DNA of 64,000 bases, taken from assembly GCA_016290835.1 (NCBI GenBank), contig JAEEVG010000004.1, forward strand, positions 28,292 through 92,291. Direction: 5' to 3'. Below the pieces are notes generated by a model. The model saw only the letters and a program-made list of their open reading frames with translations, made no database searches and was not told the DNA's origin. Each line of letters opens with the position of its first letter. Positions within the stretch are counted from its first letter, which is position 1. Origin of the DNA: Bacteroidales bacterium (lineage in GTDB: Bacteria > Bacteroidota > Bacteroidia > Bacteroidales > UBA932). The translations under genes were made by a program, and so were the position numbers. Below are positions 25,301 to 33,266 of the stretch, piece by piece.

Positions 25301-26195
25301 CAACAAGACCGCGCAGAACCTCCTGCGGAACCATCCTTCCGACATCCTGCGGGCCAATTTCAACGCCCAGATGCAGGAGATGTACAAGATGACCGACCCC
25401 ATCGCCATCAAGAAGATGGCCGAACGTATGGGGGTCCCGGAAGGAAGTATCCGGACCTGGAACGGCGCCAGCGGCAACGATGCCAAGGAGCTGCTCTACG
25501 GCCGCAAGATCGGCGCGGACCGGGATGTGACCTTCCAGATCCTGGACAAAGACGGGAAATGGGTGGACCTCCCGGAGGACGTGATGGAAGAGGCCTACTC
25601 CCAGGCCTTCAACGAGGTGCACTACAACTTCTTCCCCTACAACCGGAAGGAATGCATCAAGACGCTGCAGAAGTTCGACCAGGCCGTGGTCAACGGCAAA
25701 TTCGGCCTGGAATCCTACGGGGACGACCTGGGCCGCATCATCACCAAGGGCCGCCAGGCGGAGAAACTGGTGGATCCGGAGCGGGTCGCCAAGACCTTCA
25801 AGCACAAATGCGATCTCTGGCTGGAGCAGGGCAAAGCCTGCCGGGAGCAGGCGGAACAGCTGCGGAACGCCGGCTTCATCGACGAAGCCCTGCACGTCCA
25901 GGGATACGGCGACGCGCTGATCGAAGAGGGCCTCCGGCAGCAGACCAAGCAGTTCAAGCGCATCCTGGAGCCCCGCATCCAGGCGCTGGCCAGCAGTGGC
26001 AAAGCGCAGGACTACAGCCTGCTCTACGAGAAGATCCGCGTCCTGGAGAGCATCGGGAATCCGCCGCCCGAGGGGGCGCTGTCCTGCACCCTGGAGGAGG
26101 CCCGCCTGACCCTGCAGACCCAGTACGGCTGCACCCTGGAGGATGTGATCGACGAGTGCGCGAACCTGATTCCCGAGGTCAACAAATTGCTGTAG
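22320..26195 (+). CDS. Very large secreted multidomain protein, unknown function
   Basis: The 1291-residue product has an N-terminal signal peptide (about residues 1-24, ending STSLPAQ). Residues 25-240 look beta-rich. A hydrophobic glycine-rich helix (IIGVGIVGGGIVGARTL, about 255-271) is followed by an extreme Lys/Glu linker (about 272-297). Residues 300-680 look like repeated beta domains, about 680-860 is mixed with a second hydrophobic stretch (VIGMRIALGFFTAGASELVF near 790-810), about 865-1000 is charged and helical, and about 1035-1291 is a helical tail containing KIGADRDVTFQILDKDGKWV. I do not recognise a family. The layout (export, linker, long delivery region, distinct tail) recalls modular secreted toxins, but this is inference. 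It overlaps the 21575 gene. Confidence 0.85.
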   Translation: MRTRINLFWGVLLAFALLSTSLPAQDKGYWVLSHFHFRDDYFNYHHDFIEGTVTYTSSRSVATGGTMYMGAGTQEITDEEEIARLGHGFTENSMKVGLMRKSVVTWSTPPQTVKAGEEHLIKINASLDIGEKDQEYDVSVELERRDQGDYPPPDERDSHNDKRGSLGLDDSNTKIVNQNPWGKKVPMVPPFNHPKYYELELSYTSYIMGKVVSAAYVYKYVPDLKEVTTFASDEEGEDIGGGGSDPDSHKIPWGIIGVGIVGGGIVGARTLRKSQKNKKSDQKKSKKKKKEEENEEEHSTFRMVLYKEFGDTLVLGEAARMVGARIEEIKPGGTVVERPDLTARISIAAEEGCNTGNVRTQGRYKAADVSVEPKPDGSAPELAKVRFSFSGTGGMYINHVVFRVESAPELVMDESLTFAAFSNQTLTMEMGINGYAGRGDVEKLEISLPRGADEFFTARLTQDAENPRKFVATLTETGKLPPEEKYDPDAGEIEQYICEVSIYLRGLQDPVSGSFDLFRLHLGLAMDLRALKGYLVTWDSTYDHEILPESPEGRKKFGEAAIRFRLIVEEPETGQIKSVIPDKDPAFVFLDLPDESLLFLDKYGNQIQNLCESMKFQYAFETVAEDNLVLGTIHATEGGLLPPNRAKAKVLMVVSWHGQTYSQEMVVPIISQPFVDINDNRRYNEWLKDNQRKFEQLVDIRYKIAFDPRFNELMPFYYKVYALVEGYDPRFGIYEPDYNNIMRIFKRYCSGELGHYFVNDAVWKPTWTEADENFNAFMATWGSMEKSIPVIGMRIALGFFTAGASELVFTPMSALTRMQDYVNKGGDSAWEGFKVASKEVLFWEGVFYVGGKVFQYAKYRGWTDKAKDLIKDKAKAGYQKLKDIYNSFKAGKDSTKQLSGAKNVNLAKLGKQVQEGGKKVSQISSSSRTRANDAIRKTRSQGDKAFTKESILAEEAAKRARQDAKKILDHFEEVMNNPTASPEEMRRATLALQGNKTAQNLLRNHPSDILRANFNAQMQEMYKMTDPIAIKKMAERMGVPEGSIRTWNGASGNDAKELLYGRKIGADRDVTFQILDKDGKWVDLPEDVMEEAYSQAFNEVHYNFFPYNRKECIKTLQKFDQAVVNGKFGLESYGDDLGRIITKGRQAEKLVDPERVAKTFKHKCDLWLEQGKACREQAEQLRNAGFIDEALHVQGYGDALIEEGLRQQTKQFKRILEPRIQALASSGKAQDYSLLYEKIRVLESIGNPPPEGALSCTLEEARLTLQTQYGCTLEDVIDECANLIPEVNKLL

Positions 26196-26204
26196 GCAAG
26201 GGAA

Positions 26205-26366
26205 TTATTCTTCGTGGCAGTGCGGGCAGCGGGAGCTGCCCGCACATCCGTTGCAGCCCCCCGCGCAGTTGCAGCCGCCCTTCCCCGGGGAGCGCAAGAA
26301 GGCGCGCAGCGCGAAGAACAGCGCCGCCAGGACGATCAGCAGGACGATCAGGCTCGGGAGATTCAT
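26205..26366 (-). CDS. FeoB-associated Cys-rich membrane protein
   Basis: A 53-residue frame starts at ATG 26366, twelve bases after the feoB stop on the same strand. It has one membrane segment (LIVLLIVLAALFFALRAFL) and a Gly/Cys-rich tail, GGCNCAGGCNGCAGSSRCPHC, which is characteristic of the small proteins accompanying FeoB in Bacteroidetes and Firmicutes. Its role is unproven; a metal-handling or complex-stabilising function with FeoB is usually proposed. The seven cysteines and one histidine in the last 22 residues support metal binding. Confidence 0.85.
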   Translation of the reverse strand: MNLPSLIVLLIVLAALFFALRAFLRSPGKGGCNCAGGCNGCAGSSRCPHCHEE

Positions 26367-26378
26367 CGCAGCAGGGAA

Positions 26379-28724
26379 TTAAAAGAACAAGCCGGCCACC
26401 AGATACGCCAGCCAGGCGACGACCCAGGCTACCAGGCACTGGAAGACCACCACGACGAGCGCCCACTTGCCGCCGAGCTCGCGCTTGACCGCAGCGATGG
26501 CGGCCACGCAGGGCGTGTAGAGCAGGCAGAAAGCCAGCATCGGGATGGCCGTCAGCGCCGTCAGGCTGGCGGTGACATTGAGTACCTCCAGCGTCGCGAC
26601 GACGCTCTCTTTGGCCAGGAAACCCGTCACCAGGGCCGTGACGATGCGCCAGTCACCCAGCCCGAGCGGGGCGAACAACGGCGCGATCACCCCCGCCACC
26701 GCGGCGAGCATGCTGTCTTCCGGGTCCACCAGGCGGAAGCGCCAGTCGAAACTCTGCAGCACCCAGATGACGATCGAGGCGATGAAGATCACGGTGAAGG
26801 CCCGCTGCAGGAAGTCCTTGGTCTTGTCCCAGAGCAGGTGCCCCACGTTCTTCGCCCCCGGCAGGCGGTAATTCGGCAATTCCATCACGAAGGGCGAAGG
26901 TGCGCTCTGCCCCGGCACGAGCCGGGAGACCAGCGCGACGGCGATGCCCACCAGGATGGCGGACAGATAGAGGATCACCAGCACCAGCCCCCCGTGGCCC
27001 GGGAAGAAGGCGCTCGTGAAGAAGGCGTAGATCGGAATCTTCGCCGAACAACTCATATACGGAGTCAGCAGGATGGTCATCTTGCGGTCGCGCGAAGAAG
27101 GCAGGGTGCGCGTGGCCATCACGGCGGGCACGCTGCAGCCGAAGCCGATCAGCAGGGGCACGATGCTCCGGCCGCTCAGGCCGAGCCGGCGCAGCAGTTT
27201 GTCCGTCACGAACGCTACCCGCGCCATATAGCCGCTGTCCTCCAGCATCGACAGGAAGAAGAACAGGATGATGATGATCGGCACGAAACTGACCACCGTC
27301 CCCACGCCGCCGAAGATGCCGTCCACCACCAGGGAACGGAGTCCGTCGCTGACGCCCCAGCGCAGCATTCCGGCATCGACCGCCCCGGCGAGCGACTGGA
27401 TCCCCCGGTCCAGCAGGTCCTGCAGGGGCGCGCCCAGCACGTCGATCGACAGCCAGATCACCAGCGACATCACCACCACGAAGATCGGGATGGCCGTCCA
27501 GCGGCCCGTCAGGACCCGGTCGATGCGCCGGCTGCGGAGGTATTCCTTGCTCTCGCGGGGCTTGACGACGGTCTGCGCGCAGAGCCGGCGGATGAAGGAG
27601 AAACGCATATCGGCCATCGCCGCATTGCGGTCCAGACCGCGTTCCTGCTCCATCTGCACGATGATGTGCTCGACCATCTCTTTCTCGTTCTGCTGTAGGC
27701 CGAGCGCCCGCTCCACGGCCGTGTCGCCTTCCACCAGGCGGCTCGCCGCGAAACGCACCGGGATACCCGCCCTTTCGGCGTGGTCCTCGATCAGGTGCAT
27801 GATGCCGTGCAGGCAGCGGTGCACCGCGCCGCCGTGGTCGTCCTTGTCGCAGAAGTCCTGGCGCACCGGACGCTCCTGATACCGGGCCACGTGGACCGCG
27901 TGGGAGATGAGTTCGTCGATACCCTCGTTCCTGGCCGCGGAGATGGGCACCACCGGCAGCCCGAGGATTTCCTCCATCTCGTTGATGCGGATGGAGCCGC
28001 CGTTCCCCCGAACCTCGTCCATCATATTGAGCGCCAGCACCATCGGGACGTTCAATTCCATCAGCTGCATCGTCAGGTAGAGGTTGCGCTCGATGTTGCC
28101 CGCGTCCACGATGTTGATGATGCCGCGAGGCTTTTCCTTCAGGATGAAATCCCGGGAGACGATCTCCTCGGAGGTATAGGGAGAGAGGGAATAGATGCCC
28201 GGCAGGTCGGTCACGCGCGTGTCGGCGTGGCCGCGGATGACACCGTCCTTGCGGTCCACCGTCACGCCCGGGAAGTTGCCCACGTGCTGGTTGGCCCCGG
28301 TCAGCTGGTTGAACAGGGTGGTCTTGCCGCAGTTCTGGTTGCCCGCGAGGGCGAAGGTCAGCAGGGTGCCGTCCGGCAGCGGGTTCTCGTGGGTCTTGTC
28401 GTGGTAGCGGCCGGCCTCGCCGAAGCCCGGGTGGGCGGCGGGATCCACCGAGCGGACCGAAGGATCGTCCGCAATGAAATTGCCCTCCTGCAGGAGTTCC
28501 TCCGCGGGCTCGATCCGGATTCTGGCGGCGTCCGCGAGGCGGAGCGTCAGGGCATAACCGCCCACGAGCAGTTCCATCGGGTCGCCGAGCGGCGCGTATT
28601 TGACCAATTTGACCCGGGCGCCCGGGATCAGGCCCATATCCAGGAAATGCTGGCGGAGGGAGCCCTTGCCCCCTACTTCAAGAATGACGGCGCTGCCGCC
28701 GACAGGAAGTTCTCTAAGTGTCAT
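26379..28724 (-). CDS. feoB: Ferrous iron transporter, FeoA-FeoB fusion
   Basis: The 781-residue protein carries a FeoA (SH3-like) domain at residues about 1-75 (MTLRELPVGGSAVILEVGG...GLIPGARVKLVKYAPLGDP) fused to FeoB. The G domain shows G1 GNQNCGKTTLFNQLTG, G2 NFPGVTVDRKDG, G3 DLPGIYSL and G4 NMMD. The membrane part contains the two Gate regions (GCSVPAVMATRTL and LLYTPCVAAIAAVKRE). It imports Fe2+ across the inner membrane under low-oxygen conditions. The fusion is common in Bacteroidetes. A weak -7 box (CATCTTTG, 28753-28746) lies 21 bases upstream of the start. Confidence 0.96.
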   Translation of the reverse strand: MTLRELPVGGSAVILEVGGKGSLRQHFLDMGLIPGARVKLVKYAPLGDPMELLVGGYALTLRLADAARIRIEPAEELLQEGNFIADDPSVRSVDPAAHPGFGEAGRYHDKTHENPLPDGTLLTFALAGNQNCGKTTLFNQLTGANQHVGNFPGVTVDRKDGVIRGHADTRVTDLPGIYSLSPYTSEEIVSRDFILKEKPRGIINIVDAGNIERNLYLTMQLMELNVPMVLALNMMDEVRGNGGSIRINEMEEILGLPVVPISAARNEGIDELISHAVHVARYQERPVRQDFCDKDDHGGAVHRCLHGIMHLIEDHAERAGIPVRFAASRLVEGDTAVERALGLQQNEKEMVEHIIVQMEQERGLDRNAAMADMRFSFIRRLCAQTVVKPRESKEYLRSRRIDRVLTGRWTAIPIFVVVMSLVIWLSIDVLGAPLQDLLDRGIQSLAGAVDAGMLRWGVSDGLRSLVVDGIFGGVGTVVSFVPIIIILFFFLSMLEDSGYMARVAFVTDKLLRRLGLSGRSIVPLLIGFGCSVPAVMATRTLPSSRDRKMTILLTPYMSCSAKIPIYAFFTSAFFPGHGGLVLVILYLSAILVGIAVALVSRLVPGQSAPSPFVMELPNYRLPGAKNVGHLLWDKTKDFLQRAFTVIFIASIVIWVLQSFDWRFRLVDPEDSMLAAVAGVIAPLFAPLGLGDWRIVTALVTGFLAKESVVATLEVLNVTASLTALTAIPMLAFCLLYTPCVAAIAAVKRELGGKWALVVVVFQCLVAWVVAWLAYLVAGLFF

Positions 28725-28795
28725 CTTTGCCTTTTATCCAAGATGCAAAGATGGCACGTGCGCGCGAAATGCGCAATCCCCATTTATTGGGATTT

Positions 28796-29665
28796 CTACA
28801 GGAAAGCCCCCTTCTTCGTGGACTCCGCACGCAGGCGCGCCAGTTCCGGGAAACGGCCGCGCAGCACCGGAATATACTTCCAGGGGACGTCGGAGAAATT
28901 CTTGATGCCCATTCCCACGAGCTCGAGCACCTCCCGGACCTTCATCCAGGTCCAATTGCGACTGGGGTCGCTGATTTTCACCACCGTGGCGATGCACTTG
29001 AGCTCCAGGCGCTTCTGCCGGGAGGGGCGGCGGCCGGCGCGGTCGTGGACGGCGCTGGCGGCCGGGACGACGCCGCAGCGCAGGCCGTGCCAGTGCAGGC
29101 GGTCGATCCAATTGTCATCCTCGCCATATTGCCGGAAAGCGGGAGAGAAGCCGCCCACGGTCTCGATGGCCCGGCGGCTCAGCAGCCAGTGCGCCGCCAT
29201 CACGAAGGGCACCTCGACCACCAGGGCGTCATTGTGGTAGCCGCTCAGCGCGGGATCGATGTACTTGCCGCATTTCTTGTCGAAGCGTTTGTCCCGGCGG
29301 CCGCGGGCGTCCAGCTGCATCGGGCTGAGGATCCCCCACTCCGGCTTGTGGGCCGCGACCAGCCGCTCCAGCGTATCCGCCTCCAGCCAGGCATCCTGGT
29401 TGAGCAGGTAGGCGAAGGGATAGCCCTCGTCCAGGGCGATGCGCAGCCCCCGGTTGTTGGCCGCGCCGAAGCCGAGGTTGTCCTCCATCTCGAGGATGCG
29501 CACGGCGGGGAACTCCTTGCGGACCAGCGTCAGTGTGCCGTCCGTGGAGCCGTTGTCGATCAGCAGCACGTCGGCCGGCAGCGAGGAGCCCTCCACGCTG
29601 TTCAGACATTTCCGGATCCACTTCTTGGCGTTCCAGCTCACGATGATCACCAGTACCTTAGCCAT
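28796..29665 (-). CDS. Family 2 glycosyltransferase (rhamnosyltransferase-like)
   Basis: The 289-residue cytosolic protein has a GT-A fold N terminus (VLVIIVSWNAKKWIRKCLNS, LIDNGSTDGTL, NLGFGAANNRGL) and LLNQDAWLE in the DxD position, a variant seen in rhamnosyltransferase-like GT2 enzymes. C-terminal motifs (GEDDNWIDRLHWHG) match the acceptor side. It overlaps the next upstream GT2 gene by eight bases, so the two are co-translated and probably act on the same surface glycan. Donor and acceptor are unknown. Confidence 0.9.
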   Translation of the reverse strand: MAKVLVIIVSWNAKKWIRKCLNSVEGSSLPADVLLIDNGSTDGTLTLVRKEFPAVRILEMEDNLGFGAANNRGLRIALDEGYPFAYLLNQDAWLEADTLERLVAAHKPEWGILSPMQLDARGRRDKRFDKKCGKYIDPALSGYHNDALVVEVPFVMAAHWLLSRRAIETVGGFSPAFRQYGEDDNWIDRLHWHGLRCGVVPAASAVHDRAGRRPSRQKRLELKCIATVVKISDPSRNWTWMKVREVLELVGMGIKNFSDVPWKYIPVLRGRFPELARLRAESTKKGAFL

Positions 29666-30575
29666 TCGAATACTTGATAAAGAGTTCTTTGGGACTGTTT
29701 TTGGAGAAGACCGAATGCAGCACGTTCCGGGCGGTGCGGCGCATCAGTTCATTCCGTCCGGTACGGGGAAGGAAGGCGTACTTGCAGACCCGCAGGGCCT
29801 CGAAGCACCAGATAAAGCATTTCAGCGGCAGCGGCTCTCCGTAAAAGAGCATCGAACCCCGCACCCGCGCCGGCTTGATGGCCGGCTCCAAAGAAGAAAC
29901 GGAGCCCCCTGCGACGTGGGTGATCGAGACGTCTGCATCCACCCAGACCGTGTGGCCCCTGTCATTGAGCAGGTGCCCTAGGGCGATGTCTTCGGGCGTG
30001 AAGAAGAAACGCTCGTCGAACCACTCGAGTTCCCGGAAGACCTCCGTCTTGATCAAGAAACAGGCTCCGTTGAGAGTATTGGTCCGGAAGAGCCCTTCTT
30101 TCATCGACCAGGGCGAGGGGCGGGTCTCATCGACCAGGTGCAGATAGTGCCGGGCATAGCGCCACGGGGACCACGGGCCGCGCCCGCAGGTCTGGATGCG
30201 GCCGTCCGGGAAACGGATGCAGGGAGAGAGCGCCGCGGCATCCTCCGGCAGCCGCTCGAAGTCCGCGGCCAGGGCGTCGATCACCGGCGTGTCCATCACC
30301 GTGTCGTCGTTGACGATGAAGCAGTATTTCCCGCTGGCTTCCCGCAGAGCCAGGTTGTTGTTCTCGCTGAAGCCGCGGATCTCGTTGCTCTCGATCCACG
30401 TTACCCAGGGGAAGTCGGCCTGCGCCCGGGCGAGGTTCTCCGGGCTGAAACGGTAGGCCACCACGAAGCACTCGCAGGGCACGTCCGTGTGCGCCCGAAT
30501 CCCCTCCAGACAGGGATACAGGTTGTCCAATCGGTTCATGCAAACGATGACGATGCTGACGAGCGGAGCTTCCAT
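29658..30575 (-). CDS. Family 2 glycosyltransferase
   Basis: A GTG at 30578 precedes ATG 30575 directly; the ATG is preferred, giving 305 residues. GT-A features are VSIVIVCMNRLDNLYPCL, IRGFSENNNLALREA, the metal-binding NDDTVMD and FFTPEDIALGHLL. The C-terminal part has an amphipathic stretch (LKCFIWCFEALRVCKYAFL) that may contact the membrane. A TATATTTG box at 30588-30581 ends five bases before the start, giving an expected leaderless transcript for this gene and the downstream GT2 gene. Confidence 0.9.
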   Translation of the reverse strand: MEAPLVSIVIVCMNRLDNLYPCLEGIRAHTDVPCECFVVAYRFSPENLARAQADFPWVTWIESNEIRGFSENNNLALREASGKYCFIVNDDTVMDTPVIDALAADFERLPEDAAALSPCIRFPDGRIQTCGRGPWSPWRYARHYLHLVDETRPSPWSMKEGLFRTNTLNGACFLIKTEVFRELEWFDERFFFTPEDIALGHLLNDRGHTVWVDADVSITHVAGGSVSSLEPAIKPARVRGSMLFYGEPLPLKCFIWCFEALRVCKYAFLPRTGRNELMRRTARNVLHSVFSKNSPKELFIKYSNG

Positions 30576-30596
30576 CACCGCAAATATACGGAAAAA

Positions 30597-31061
30597 CTAG
30601 AGTAATCCGTCAGGAAGATCGAGGTCGAGGATGCGCGCTTTCGGGTCGGCGGAGAGGATGAGGTCGGGGTGGAGGGGAACGAGGTCCTCGCCCACATACA
30701 AGCAGAGATTTCCGGGGATGGGTTCCATCCCGGTGATCTCGCCGACCCGCTCCCCGCGGTTCAGCAGGGTCCAGCCGGTGAAATCCATCTCTTCTTCCTC
30801 CTCCCACTCGCCCTCGATGTAGACAGGGCGGCCCACGACCTCCTCGGCGTCCTCCAGGGATGTGATGTCATTGAGGTGGATGATGGCCTTGGAGTTGCCG
30901 CGCTGCTGGAGGTCCTGGATGAAAAAGGGAACCGGCAGTCCATCGAATTCGATGAACACCGGTTCCTGGAGGTCGATCTCGGCGATCTCGATGTCACGCA
31001 CTCCGATGAGGAGTCCGCCATCGGTGCCGTTGGATTTGAGGATCTTGGCGATCTGGAGCAT
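30597..31061 (-). CDS. rimM: Ribosome maturation factor RimM
   Basis: RimM assists late assembly of the 30S head and binds S19. The 154-residue protein has the N-terminal beta-barrel (VFIEFDGLPVPFFIQDLQQR, NDITSLEDAEEVVGRPVYI) and the C-terminal PRC-barrel with the PLHPDLILSAD segment. A run of glutamates (EGEWEEEEEMDF) joins them. Its start overlaps the rpsP stop as TAATG, so it is translationally coupled to S16, the usual gene order. Confidence 0.93.
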   Translation of the reverse strand: MLQIAKILKSNGTDGGLLIGVRDIEIAEIDLQEPVFIEFDGLPVPFFIQDLQQRGNSKAIIHLNDITSLEDAEEVVGRPVYIEGEWEEEEEMDFTGWTLLNRGERVGEITGMEPIPGNLCLYVGEDLVPLHPDLILSADPKARILDLDLPDGLL

Positions 31062-31591
31062 TACGCTTCGGCGGGAGCCTCAGCTTCCTCGGCCTGGGCG
31101 GCAGCGGCCTCGGCGGCCTGCTGGGCGGCGAGTTCGGCAGCCTTCTTGGCAAGCGCCTCGGCGCGGGCCTCGTTGACCTTGGCCTCTTCGGCCTTGGCAG
31201 CCTTGCGAGCCTCGATGTCGGCCATCTTCAGGCCGGACTTCTTGGCGTCGATCTTGGCGTCGCGCTGGGCCTTCCACTCATTCCACTTCTGATCGGCAGC
31301 GGCCTGGGTGAGGGCACCCTTGGCCACACCACCGTCCAGGTGGTGACGCAGCAGCACACCCTCATAGGAGAGGATGCGGCGGGCGGTGAGGGTCGGCGTA
31401 GCACCCACCTTCAACCAAGCGAGGGCGCGCTCGGCGTTGAGGACGATCGTAGCCGGGTTGGTGTTGGGGTTGTAGGAGCCGAGTTGCTCGATGAAACGAC
31501 CATCGCGCGGTGCGCGGGAATCCGCCACTACAATGTGGAAGAATGCGAAATTCTTCTTACCGTGGCGCTGTAAACGAATTTTAACAGCCAT
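31061..31591 (-). CDS. rpsP: 30S ribosomal protein S16 with long C-terminal extension
   Basis: The first 85 residues are a standard S16 ([58 protein letters not shown]). The rest of the 176 residues is a charged tail ending in an Ala/Glu-rich stretch (about 130-176). Long S16 tails are usual in Bacteroidetes and probably lie on the solvent side of the 30S body. A -7 box TATCTTTG at 31657-31650 is about 58 bases upstream, leaving a true leader, unlike several other genes here. rimM follows. Confidence 0.96.
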   Translation of the reverse strand: MAVKIRLQRHGKKNFAFFHIVVADSRAPRDGRFIEQLGSYNPNTNPATIVLNAERALAWLKVGATPTLTARRILSYEGVLLRHHLDGGVAKGALTQAAADQKWNEWKAQRDAKIDAKKSGLKMADIEARKAAKAEEAKVNEARAEALAKKAAELAAQQAAEAAAAQAEEAEAPAEA

Positions 31592-31731
31592 TGTGAATCT
31601 GTTTGTTTAAAAATAATACCTAAATCGCTTCTACCCGAGAAGCGGACGGCAAAGATAGGTCAAAACATCGGAATACACAAGCCTTTACGCAGAAAATGCT
31701 TATCTTTGGAAAAGCCAATGAAGTATCCACG

Positions 31732-33263
31732 ATGAAAAAAATCCTCCTCCTGACCCTCTGGCTGGCCGTCTGGAGCCTCGCCGCCGCCCAGACCCCGGTC
31801 TCCCTGCACGTCGACGCCGCCCGCCCGGTCGGCGAAATGAACCCCCTCTGGGCCTGGTTCGGCTACGACGAACCCAACTACACCTATATGAAAGACGGCC
31901 GCAAGCTTCTCTCGGAAATCTCCGCCCTCAGCCCCGTCCCCGTCTATGTCCGGGCGCACAACCTGATGACCACGGGCGACGGCAAGGCCGCTTTCAAATG
32001 GGGCTCCACCAATATGTACACCGAGGACGAGGCGGGCCGGCCCGTCTATTCCTGGGACATCATCGACCGCATCTTCGACACCTACATCGACCGGGGGATG
32101 CACCCGCTGGTCGAGATCGGCTTCATGCCGGAGGCCCTGACCAGCAAGGCGGGCCCTTACGCGCACCACTGGCAGCCGGGCGACAACTACAACGACATCT
32201 ACACCGCCTGGACGGCGCCCCCGAAGGATTATGAGAAATGGGCGGAACTTGTCTATCAGTGGGTCCTGCACTGCATCGACCGCTACGGCCGCGAGGAGGT
32301 GCTGACCTGGTACTGGGAGCTCTGGAACGAGCCGGACATCGCCTACTGGAGCGGCTCTGCCGAGGAATACTGCAAACTCTACGACTACACCTCCGAGGCC
32401 GTCCTGCGCGCCCTGCCGGAGGCCAAGGTGGGCGGCCCGGAGACCACGAACCCTTCCAGCCGCAACGCGGCGGCTTTCCTGCGGACCTTCCTCGACCACG
32501 TCATAGACGGCACCAACTACGCCACCGGGCGGAAAGGCGTACACCTCGATTTCATCTCCTTCCACGCCAAGGGCGCCCCGCGCGTGGTGGACGGGCACGT
32601 CCGGATGAACGCCGGCGTGCAGCTGCGCAACATCGACGCCGGCCTGGGCATCGTGGCCTCCTACCCCACCCTCAAGCACCTGCCGGTCATCATCGGCGAG
32701 TCCGATCCGGAGGGCTGCGCCGCCTGCGGAATGTACACCAACCCGGAGAACGGCTACCGCAACGGCACGGTTTATTCCAGCTACACCGCCGCCACCTTCG
32801 CCCGCAAATACGAGCTGCAGGACCGGCACGGGGTGCGCATCGAGGGCGCCGTGACCTGGGCCTGGACGACCTGCTGAAAGACAGCGTCCGCGAGGGGGAT
32901 GACGTCTCCGCCATCGCTTCCCGCTCGGAGCGAGCCATCGCGGTGATGGTCTGGGACTACCACGACGACGACCTCCCCGCGGAAGGCGGGGCGTCGGTCA
33001 GCCTCACCGTCGACGGGGTCCCGGCGCGCAGCGTGAGAGTCTCGCACTTCCGCATCGACGCCGATCATTCCAATTCCTACGAAGTCTGGAAGGCGATGGG
33101 CTCGCCCCAGCAGCCCACGCCGGAGCAGTACCGCACCCTGGAGCAGGCCGGGCAACTCGCGCCTTTCGCCCCGCCGCGCACGGAAAAGATCCGCCGGGGC
33201 AGCTACACGACCGCCTTCCGGCTCCCCAGGCAGGGAACCTCGCTGATTCTGCTGGAATGGTGA
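31732..33263 (+). pseudogene. Glycoside hydrolase family 39-like gene, broken by a frame change
   Basis: ATG 31732 opens a secreted GH39-like enzyme: signal peptide MKKILLLTLWLAVWSLAAAQ, acid/base motif YWELWNEPDIAYW and nucleophile region PVIIGESDPEGC. The frame ends at TGA 32875-32877 just after GAVTWAWTT. Bases from about 32862 continue in another frame as LLKDSVREGDDVSAIASRS and run to a stop at 33263 with a beta-rich C-terminal domain (IAVMVWDYHDDDLPAEGG). Intact relatives have additional residues after the TWAF/W motif, so I infer an internal deletion that is not a multiple of three. GH39 enzymes are beta-xylosidases or iduronidases. An assembly error is possible. A TATCTTTG box lies at 31701-31708. 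Confidence 0.8.
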
Positions 33264-33266
33264 TGC

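Noticed and set aside
22221-25895. Minus-strand open frame of 1224 codons opposite the giant secreted protein
   Set aside because: It is the antisense of a GC-rich gene; the translation is rich in Val/Gly/His/Arg without any domain or signal, while the plus strand has a signal peptide and a coherent layout.
32238-33263. Separate plus-strand gene overlapping the GH39 region
   Set aside because: Its first 200 codons are a shadow of the GH39 frame; only the part after about 32862 is real coding DNA and belongs to the broken GH39 gene.
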